Below, piece after piece: positions 57,683 to 64,000 of a stretch of DNA of 64,000 nt. The notes below the pieces were generated by a model. The model ran no database searches. It was not told the origin of the DNA and saw only the letters and a list, made by a program, of their open reading frames with translations. A program made the translations under genes and the position numbers. How positions within the stretch are numbered: the stretch's first letter is position 1; the number at the start of each line of letters is the position of its first letter. Source of the DNA: an uncultured Mycoplasmatota bacterium (GTDB lineage: Bacteria; Bacillota_I; Bacilli_A; RF39; UBA660). The stretch lies in NCBI GenBank assembly GCA_900547225.1, contig URFW01000001.1, positions 62,001-126,000 of the forward strand. Direction: 5' to 3'.

Positions 57683-59478
57683 TGGCAAACATAAGTATAA
57701 AAAAAGAATTAGCTCCAAAGGCTTTAGAATTTAAACCAGCAGAATTTGTAGTGGGTGATAAATGGTGTACTATTTTAACAGTAGTATCCTATCCAAAATG
57801 GATTTCATCAGGCTTTTTATCTAATTTATCTGATTTGATAGGAGCCAAAATAGTTATTAAGCACATACCGTTACCATTTTCAGTTATGTCAAAAATGCTT
57901 AATAAGCAGCTCGCTGAGCTAAAATCACAATATGAGAGAGAAAATGATAAAACAAATCAGGAACAATTAAGACAAGATTATGATTCATTAAACGACTTTA
58001 TACAGATGATTGTTACAAATCAATCAAAAATATTTGATTTTCAAATGCATTTCTTTATGAGTGCAGATTCAAGGGAAGAATTGGAAAAGAAAAAAATTCA
58101 GGCAAAAAATTATCTTAATGCCATGGAAATGAGAGCTATTCCTTTGAGATTTGAGCAAAAAAAGGTTTTAAAATCCATTATTCCAATATTTCCAAAACAA
58201 GATATAGAAGATCAAATAGGTACTCCAATAACATCACCTACTATAGCGGCTATGTATCCATTTATTTTTGATACTTTAAAGGATCCTGGTGCCTCATGTT
58301 TGATGGGAACAGATTTTTCTGGCGGTGTTGTATTATTTAATCAATTTTATTATCAAATAAGAAAAGAATTTAATAGAACAAATGCCAATTTAGTTATTTT
58401 GGGTACAACTGGTAGTGGTAAATCAACAGCTGCTAAATTATTGATTAGGACATATATTAGAAATAATTACAAATTAGTTGCAATTGATCCAGAAGGTGAA
58501 TTGGAAGACATGGCTAAAATGATGGGTGGAGACTTTTTGGATTTAGGAAAAGGCGGAAGATTTGGAATGATAAATCCAATGGAAGTAATTATTGAAGCCG
58601 ATGATGAAGAAATAAAAGATGGCTTAGGATACACGGTTCTTACTAAAACTTTACAGTTTTTAAAGGCTTTTATGAAGTATTATGATCCTAGTATAACAGA
58701 GGATGTTCTTACTATGTTTAGCGAGATGACTCAACTTACTTATCAACGATTTGGTATCTCTTATGAAACCAATTTTTCTGCATTAAAATCTGAACAATAT
58801 CCAACTTTTTCTGATTTATATGAAACAATAAAAAGAAGATTAGAAGCTTATGGTGATCAGGTAACTCATGAAAGAGATATAATGGAACGCTTGGAATTGA
58901 AAATTAGACCTATTGTTAAAGAGTTACAGTATTATTTTGATGGTCATACCACAATACATCCTAATAGTAATTTTATAGTATTTAATATAAGAGATTTAAT
59001 GAACGCAGATGAAAATATAAGAAATGCATTATTTTTTAATATATTAAAATATGCTTGGAGTCATTGTTTGGATAGAAGTATAAATACTGTATTATATGCT
59101 GATGAGGCTCATATTCTTTTATCTGGCAATAATACTTTAGGCGCTGATTTTTTAGCTCAAATTCAAAGACGAGCAAGAAAATATAATAGTGGTACTTTGC
59201 TTGCAACTCAGCAACCATCGGATTTTTCCGCTCCTGAGGTTATAACGCAAGGTAAGGCTATTTTTGATAATGCTTCATACTATTTGGTTATGAATTTAAA
59301 GAAACAGGGTGTTGAAGATCTTTCTAAATTAATAGATTTAAATGATCAAGAAAAGGAAGGTATCAAGAAGTATAATCAAGGTGAGGCCCTATTTGTATGT
59401 GGAAATAGAAGAATGCAAATTAATATAGAAGTTACTGAAGCTGAATTAGATTCATTTGGCTCTGGTGGTGGGTTATAA
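57682..59478 (+). CDS. VirB4/TraE-like secretion ATPase
   Basis: The 598-residue protein is the motor ATPase of the type IV system. The Walker A motif is LGTTGSGKSTAAKLLIRT (about 239-256) and Walker B is VLYADEAHILLSG (about 471-483); LLATQQPSDFSAPEV (about 509-523) is the sensor region characteristic of VirB4/TraE/TraG-type ATPases (ATQxP). An N-terminal domain of about 230 residues precedes the motor. The gene starts at the overlapped stop of the preceding gene (TAATG). A terminator follows. VirB4 energises assembly of the channel at the membrane. No VirD4 coupling protein or VirB11 is visible up to the window edge. Confidence 0.9.
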   Translation: MANISIKKELAPKALEFKPAEFVVGDKWCTILTVVSYPKWISSGFLSNLSDLIGAKIVIKHIPLPFSVMSKMLNKQLAELKSQYERENDKTNQEQLRQDYDSLNDFIQMIVTNQSKIFDFQMHFFMSADSREELEKKKIQAKNYLNAMEMRAIPLRFEQKKVLKSIIPIFPKQDIEDQIGTPITSPTIAAMYPFIFDTLKDPGASCLMGTDFSGGVVLFNQFYYQIRKEFNRTNANLVILGTTGSGKSTAAKLLIRTYIRNNYKLVAIDPEGELEDMAKMMGGDFLDLGKGGRFGMINPMEVIIEADDEEIKDGLGYTVLTKTLQFLKAFMKYYDPSITEDVLTMFSEMTQLTYQRFGISYETNFSALKSEQYPTFSDLYETIKRRLEAYGDQVTHERDIMERLELKIRPIVKELQYYFDGHTTIHPNSNFIVFNIRDLMNADENIRNALFFNILKYAWSHCLDRSINTVLYADEAHILLSGNNTLGADFLAQIQRRARKYNSGTLLATQQPSDFSAPEVITQGKAIFDNASYYLVMNLKKQGVEDLSKLIDLNDQEKEGIKKYNQGEALFVCGNRRMQINIEVTEAELDSFGSGGGL

Positions 59479-59511
59479 GATATACTCTATTAAATAAACA
59501 CATAAATTTAT

Positions 59512-59546
59512 AAGTAGACACAAAGTAAACGTGTTCTACTTTTTAT
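59512..59546 (+). terminator. Terminator after VirB4-like gene
   Basis: AAGTAGACAC (59512-59521) pairs with GTGTTCTACTT (59531-59541, one bulged base) before a T-rich tail. Confidence 0.75.
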
Positions 59547-59601
59547 TTGGATAAGTGTTTAATATATAACCTTAAAGTGTCTTTTTTTTAATAAATTTGT
59601 A

Positions 59602-59610
59602 TGTTATAAT
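59602..59610 (+). promoter_or_regulatory. Extended -10 promoter of 59640 gene
   Basis: TGTTATAAT fits the extended -10 consensus, 30 bases before the start codon. Confidence 0.55.
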
Positions 59611-59639
59611 ATTAACCATAAGATATGGTGGTGGTTTTA

Positions 59640-62600
59640 ATGAATAATAAGAGTTTTCAAAATGATAGTAAGAAAATGAACAATAATGTTTCGAATACCG
59701 TATCATCAGATAATATAGAAGCAAAAATAGATGAATTGATATTTGATGATCTTAAAATAGTGGATGATAATAATGATTCGGATGTGGAAACGTTAGATTT
59801 TCCAGAGAATAATGATGTTGGAAATAATAATAAATCGGTGCCTTCAAGTAATAAGGAAGAAAAATCATTATCTGACAAAGAACATATGGAAAACCAACAA
59901 CCTGATGATATGAATGGTGATACAAACCAAGCGGAATCTGATGATTTACGTGAAGATGATCAGGACCAGTATAAAAATGTTTCTAATGATGATTCTTTGA
60001 ATGATACTAATAATGTTACACAAGATGACAATTCGAAAAAAGACGATAATGATCAAAATCAATCAGACCAAGTTAATAATTCTAAAGAAGAAGATAGAAA
60101 TGAGCGAATAGAAGAGCCACAAAAAAACACGAATAATAATTCTAATACCAATACAGATAATAATCCGAATACAAATAATAATTCTAATACAAGTAATAAT
60201 ACAAATAACAATCCTGCTAATACTTCTAATACAAACAATAGTAATTACAAAAATAATCAATCTGATAGTAGAAAAAATAATAACAATGCTAATAAAAAAA
60301 ATAGGAATCAAAAAAATGAAAAAGTTGATAGAAAAAATAAAAGTGGTAGAAAAAAGCCTAGAAATAACTTAGATAATAGTAAAAATCATAATCCAAATCA
60401 TAACAAAGGATTTAGAGTATTAAAGAGAAAAAGAAATAGCGTTCCTAAAAAAGCATCAAAGAATGATGCTGGAAAAAGTTTAAAAGCAGCTGGCAAAAAA
60501 ATTGCTAGTATCCTAAAAAAAATTATTTCATTTGTTATAACTCACCCCATAATTGCACTTATTTTATTTTTAATCATATTTATTATTGTATTTTTAATTA
60601 TCTTTATAGTTCCAGCTTTTGCCGGAACCATAACTCCGGGTAGAGGTAGTGATTATAAAATTGAGAATAATTTTTCGGAAAAAGATAAAAAAACGTTAGA
60701 GGATTTGAATAAGAAAATAACTGAGGCAAATAATCCTACTAATGCTGAACTTGCAATGTTTGCAGTGGCATATCCGTATTATGAGTCATTACAAGATGGA
60801 ACAATTGATCCGTATATAACAAAAGAAATTGAATTATCTGAAGAAGAAAAAAGTAAATTTCAGGAATGGATAGATGAAAAGAAAATAGAAATATTAGAAA
60901 GTTTTGGCTGTGATGATATGTGCCGCGAACTTCTGGGTGATGCTGGAATTAAAAGAATAGTAAAAGAATATGCAAAAGAGTATATCAAAAATAAAATAGT
61001 TGGATGGCTCCGAAATGACGATGATGATGACGATGAGGATGTTGTAACAAGCTTCGTTGAGGATGAAGATGATCCATATTTAAAACTATTTAGAAAAGGA
61101 AAGTATAAGTCGAGATTTAAAAAATTATTAGGAAAATTGAATGCTTCTGCAGAAGAAGGAGATTATTCGCTAGAAACACAAAAAGAATTTTATGATTACT
61201 TAAAAAATGATTACTTTAAAAGTGATGCTGGTTATAAATCACTATTTTTAGAGTCTAAAGATGAAGAAAAATTAAAGGATGCTATTATAACGGATATATC
61301 AAATAATGCTGGTCAGTTTTCAGTATATATTGGAGATAATTGTACTACTAGTAATTCATCATTGACAGCTTTAAATTCGTCCGGAAATATTAATTCTGAA
61401 ATAAAGGGGGATATATACATAAGGTTAAGAGACTATCGTGATGATGGAAAAGGAAATTGGATTTCTTCAGATCATTTTAAATCGCCAATTTTATACGGAA
61501 CAGATGTTGAACCATTATCTTTTGCCAGATATGTAATGGGGGTTGCATATGCTGAGGTTGGTGGTGATAAATTAAAAAATGAAACTAATGCCAAAACAAT
61601 TATGGTTACCGCAAAAAGTTATACACTTGGCAGATACAAAAGTATGGGTCAAAATTATCCGAAACCTGAATTTGATTCTTCAAATAACAGGACTATAATC
61701 GAAATGCGTGGAAATGTTGGAGATCAAGATTTTTGTGACGTTTATGAGGGATGTAAAAGTGGAAAATATTCTTGGTCAACAAGAACTGTAAACAGAGGAA
61801 GTGGAGACCCTAAACCAGCACTTAATAGTTCTGATTTGGCAAATTTAGAAAAATGGTGGAATGATATATCGGATGTGTACGTTGTGAATAGTGATGGCAA
61901 CTTTTCGGGTAATCAGTATGAAACTTATAATAGTTCCTGTATCAGAGGTAAGTGCGTATCACAAGAAGTAGTTGCTAATGCATCAAAGAGAGAAAAAGAT
62001 TATATGAACGTATTATTTAATTCCAACAACGGTGGTTTTGATAATAAATTATATGAGGTATATAATGTGGGCACAGGTGGTACTTATGCAGTATCTACTG
62101 GTAGTAAGTTCTGTTCAACAAAAGAAACTGGAGCTACAAGACAACAAATTGTAGATTTTGCTATAAGTATGGTTGGAAAAATTCCATATTATTTTTATGA
62201 AGGTCAGTCAGATGGATATGGAGCCCTTGGTCATGCAATTTCTAAAGAATTTAATGAAAATCATTTTAATGAAAATACAAAAGGAAGTGTGGATCATAAA
62301 GGGAGAAATAAATATGGATTAGATTGCAGTGGGTTTGTTGACTTTGTTTATTGGAATGTGTTGGACAATAATTTAGGAAATGGAAATACGGATACCCTAA
62401 AGAGCTTATCAACTGAAATAACTCATGATGAACTACAACCTGGAGATTTAGGATTTTTAAATAATGATTCTTCTGGAACTGGGCAACATGTTGGAATATA
62501 TATTGGGAATGATGAATGGGTTGAATTAAATCCAAGTGGAGTAAAAAAAGGCCCATATCCTGATTTCAAAGTTTATTATCGTCTTAAAATTTTAAATGAC

Positions 62601-63068
62601 ATAGATGCAACAGAAACAAAAAATTCTGATTCTAAAGGTACGTCGACAGGTAAATTGCAATCGCCTATTGAAGGAAAAAAGCCGGTATGTGATGATTATC
62701 CTAATTATAAAAAAGGTAAATATCATGGAGGAACTGACATAACTGTTACAGTTGGAACAGACGTTAAAGCCATGGATGGAGGCACAGTAATAACGTCTAA
62801 GGATATAACTAGTGGAGATTGTTCTAACGGCCGAAATTGTAATGGTGGATATTATAGTTATGGAAGATATATAGAAATCAAACATAGTAATGGAATAATA
62901 ACAAAATATGCTCATCTTAGTAAAAGGCTAGTAAAAGTTGGAGATAAAGTTTCAAGCGGTCAGGTAATAGGAAAATCAGGAGATACTGGTAATTCAACAG
63001 GACCACATTTACATATTGAGGTTATAGTTAATAACAAGAATAAATCACCATGTGATTATGTTAAATAA
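59640..63068 (+). CDS. Triple-domain peptidoglycan hydrolase of the secretion locus
   Basis: The 1142-residue protein has a long Asn/Asp-rich cytoplasmic N-terminus (1-240), a basic segment (about 240-285), one membrane helix (about 293-327) and a large outer part. That part has a helical region with an acidic stretch (NDDDDDDED), a SpoIID/LytB-like domain (about 590-750) with FARYVMGVAYAEVGG, an NlpC/P60 peptidase (about 830-975) with LDCSGFVDFV and HVGIYIG, and an M23/LytM peptidase (about 1000-1142) with YHGGTDIT and GPHLHIE, catalytic residues intact. It should cut both glycan and peptide bonds to open the wall for the secretion channel, as the VirB1/CwlT proteins do. ATG 59640 follows GGTGGTGG. 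Confidence 0.85.
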   Translation: MNNKSFQNDSKKMNNNVSNTVSSDNIEAKIDELIFDDLKIVDDNNDSDVETLDFPENNDVGNNNKSVPSSNKEEKSLSDKEHMENQQPDDMNGDTNQAESDDLREDDQDQYKNVSNDDSLNDTNNVTQDDNSKKDDNDQNQSDQVNNSKEEDRNERIEEPQKNTNNNSNTNTDNNPNTNNNSNTSNNTNNNPANTSNTNNSNYKNNQSDSRKNNNNANKKNRNQKNEKVDRKNKSGRKKPRNNLDNSKNHNPNHNKGFRVLKRKRNSVPKKASKNDAGKSLKAAGKKIASILKKIISFVITHPIIALILFLIIFIIVFLIIFIVPAFAGTITPGRGSDYKIENNFSEKDKKTLEDLNKKITEANNPTNAELAMFAVAYPYYESLQDGTIDPYITKEIELSEEEKSKFQEWIDEKKIEILESFGCDDMCRELLGDAGIKRIVKEYAKEYIKNKIVGWLRNDDDDDDEDVVTSFVEDEDDPYLKLFRKGKYKSRFKKLLGKLNASAEEGDYSLETQKEFYDYLKNDYFKSDAGYKSLFLESKDEEKLKDAIITDISNNAGQFSVYIGDNCTTSNSSLTALNSSGNINSEIKGDIYIRLRDYRDDGKGNWISSDHFKSPILYGTDVEPLSFARYVMGVAYAEVGGDKLKNETNAKTIMVTAKSYTLGRYKSMGQNYPKPEFDSSNNRTIIEMRGNVGDQDFCDVYEGCKSGKYSWSTRTVNRGSGDPKPALNSSDLANLEKWWNDISDVYVVNSDGNFSGNQYETYNSSCIRGKCVSQEVVANASKREKDYMNVLFNSNNGGFDNKLYEVYNVGTGGTYAVSTGSKFCSTKETGATRQQIVDFAISMVGKIPYYFYEGQSDGYGALGHAISKEFNENHFNENTKGSVDHKGRNKYGLDCSGFVDFVYWNVLDNNLGNGNTDTLKSLSTEITHDELQPGDLGFLNNDSSGTGQHVGIYIGNDEWVELNPSGVKKGPYPDFKVYYRLKILNDIDATETKNSDSKGTSTGKLQSPIEGKKPVCDDYPNYKKGKYHGGTDITVTVGTDVKAMDGGTVITSKDITSGDCSNGRNCNGGYYSYGRYIEIKHSNGIITKYAHLSKRLVKVGDKVSSGQVIGKSGDTGNSTGPHLHIEVIVNNKNKSPCDYVK

Positions 63069-63083
63069 TACTGGAGGAAAATT

Positions 63084-63812
63084 ATGAAAAAAAAATTAGA
63101 AGTTATTTTAATTATTATGATTTTGTTTTTAGTTACTGGTTGTACAGGCAAATCAAATGTAATTGTAAAAGATGATGGAACTGTTATTGAAAATATTGAA
63201 ATTAATGAAGAAAATAATAGAATTCTATATGGGAATTATGATGTTAATGATTCACTTGATTTATATTTAAAAAAATATTTAACAGCATTAAAAGTAAGTA
63301 AATATTCATTTAATAAATACAGCGGAAAAAACATTAGCGGTATAAAAATAGAAAAAAAATATGATAACATCTGTGACTATGCAAATAAAACTATATTTAG
63401 CCAATATTTGTATAAAACCATTAAATGTAGTGAAAATGACATATATTATGAATTATACAACGAAGGAGCTGTTGTTCAAAATGAATTTGATGATTACAAA
63501 GAGATGCCTGATGTTAGAACACTATATATAAAACTTCCAGTATCTGCAACAGAACAAAATGCAGATGAAGTGGATGGCAATACTTACATATGGAAATATG
63601 ATGAAAACACTAAAGATAAAAACTTTTACTTAAAAATAAGCAAGAGTGCTTTGGAAGAAAGTAAAAAAAATTATATTAAAAACCAAGAAATCAAAAAAAA
63701 TAGATCTAAAATTATTAATATTGGAATTATAGTTGGTGTTATTTTGTTAATTTCATGTGTGATATTTGCATTTTACAAAAAATATAAAAAAAATAATTTT
63801 GATTATGAATAA
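63084..63812 (+). CDS. Lipoprotein with C-terminal membrane helix
   Basis: The 242-residue protein has a lipoprotein signal (LFLVTGCTGKSN, lipid-modified Cys about 20), an outer domain (about 25-200) with VIVKDDGTVIENIEIN at its start, and a C-terminal membrane helix (about 212-232) followed by a basic tail (KKYKKNNFDYE). Having both a lipid anchor and a membrane helix is unusual. The opening part (GKSNVIVKDDGTV) resembles a group of small lipoproteins with an anionic beta domain, otherwise unassigned. It follows the wall hydrolase after 15 bases with ACTGGAGG before the ATG, so it is part of the same unit and likely a surface component of the secretion apparatus. Confidence 0.7.
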   Translation: MKKKLEVILIIMILFLVTGCTGKSNVIVKDDGTVIENIEINEENNRILYGNYDVNDSLDLYLKKYLTALKVSKYSFNKYSGKNISGIKIEKKYDNICDYANKTIFSQYLYKTIKCSENDIYYELYNEGAVVQNEFDDYKEMPDVRTLYIKLPVSATEQNADEVDGNTYIWKYDENTKDKNFYLKISKSALEESKKNYIKNQEIKKNRSKIINIGIIVGVILLISCVIFAFYKKYKKNNFDYE

Positions 63813-63855
63813 AATATTATACCAAATACATTAAATATTTGGTATAATATTTTTA
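63813..63855 (+). terminator. Terminator after the lipoprotein gene
   Basis: AATATTATACCAAAT pairs with ATTTGGTATAATATT over 15 bases with ACATTAA between, followed by TTTTA. The 3' arm contains TATAAT, which could double as the -10 for the next gene. Confidence 0.9.
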
Positions 63856-63893
63856 TATGAATGATTTATATCGTTTTAAGGGGAGGCTTTAGT

Positions 63894-64000
63894 ATGAAGC
63901 TAAAATTTAGAGCAGAACATAAAGATTTTGTGGCTTATGCATGGGCTTGTTTATTATTGTTAGTGATTGTTGCTTTATGTGTTAGAAACTTATACCATGT
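63894..64000 (+). CDS. Membrane protein, N-terminal fragment
   Basis: The gene begins with ATG 63894 behind AGGGGAGG and runs off the window. The first 35 residues read KLKFRAEHKDFVAYAWACLL and on through a hydrophobic run (LLLVIVALCVRNLY), a cytoplasmic basic start plus one membrane helix. VirD4-like coupling proteins start this way, and that gene is missing from the locus, so this is a candidate position for it, but 35 residues cannot establish the family. Confidence 0.4.
   Translation, partial: MKLKFRAEHKDFVAYAWACLLLLVIVALCVRNLYH

Noticed and set aside
51444..64000. Integrative conjugative element
   Set aside because: No relaxase, integrase, attachment repeat or tRNA gene is visible; the call needs sequence beyond the window.
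1..64000. CRISPR arrays, tRNA or rRNA genes, insertion sequences
   Set aside because: I found no regular spacer-repeat pattern, no tRNA T-loop motif with cloverleaf context, no rRNA segments and no transposase.

Overview
The window is strongly AT-rich and reads as chromosome from a walled, low-G+C Gram-positive bacterium of the Bacilli/Mollicutes-like branch (an uncultured RF39- or Erysipelotrichia-like gut lineage is my inference; I could not run a phylogeny). Supporting signs are the gpsB tail next to a type-B-looking RNase P RNA, the rodZ-like/pgsA/recA order, a T-box in front of tyrS, and lipoteichoic-acid, LCP and TagO-like genes. Genes use TGG for Trp and several end in TGA, so the Mycoplasma code is not in use.

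Layout. 1-5002 is a housekeeping block (gpsB end, rnpB, rodZ-like, pgsA, recA with a LexA-like box, ligA). 5034-8981 holds an AMP-forming ligase behind an attenuator-like leader, two small membrane proteins and a polysaccharide deacetylase. 9000-13635 is an island of small cytoplasmic enzymes (Nudix, ASCH-cytidine deaminase behind a leader-peptide attenuator, GNAT-transglutaminase fusion, two GNATs, CYTH protein, RdgB-like pyrophosphatase). 13646-14391 contains decayed genes. 14577-18637 is a candidate RiPP locus: a 30-residue two-Cys peptide, a SPASM radical SAM enzyme, a PEP-synthase-like phosphotransferase and a peptidase E-like hydrolase. 18718-20304 is tyrS with a T-box and a six-Tyr-codon upstream ORF. 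20320-24308 is a second GNAT/HD/phosphorylase island, also opened by a terminator-bearing leader. 24331-26880 is a three-gene ABC-2 exporter.

27025-33226 is an envelope/signalling block (SBP-SBP-GGDEF protein with a degenerate active site, YihY family protein, LtaS-like enzyme). 33246-36197 on the minus strand encodes a Wzy-like membrane protein and an LCP protein. 36417-40018 carries a dockerin-tailed glucosaminidase and a membrane-anchored beta-sandwich protein. 41160-47672 is a polysaccharide assembly block (Alg14/Alg13-like pair, GT4, GT2, TagO/WecA-like, second GT4), interrupted and flanked by accessory genes (DUF1016 nuclease, frameshifted ORF6N gene, small Cys-tailed membrane peptide). 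uppS (49551) supplies the lipid carrier for this block.

51450-64000 is a type IV secretion-like locus: a pilin-like anchored protein, two VirB2-like double-TM proteins, a VirB6-like protein, a VirB3/PrgI-like protein, a VirB4 that appears split into two genes, a very large peptidoglycan hydrolase with three catalytic domains, a lipoprotein, and the start of another membrane protein. No relaxase or integrase is visible, so I do not call it an integrative element.

The most notable material is regulatory and biosynthetic: four different leader/attenuator architectures (5068-5159, 9462-9582, 18752-19094, 20355-20461) and the unassigned RiPP-like cluster. All functional calls come from reading motifs by eye; no database search was run.
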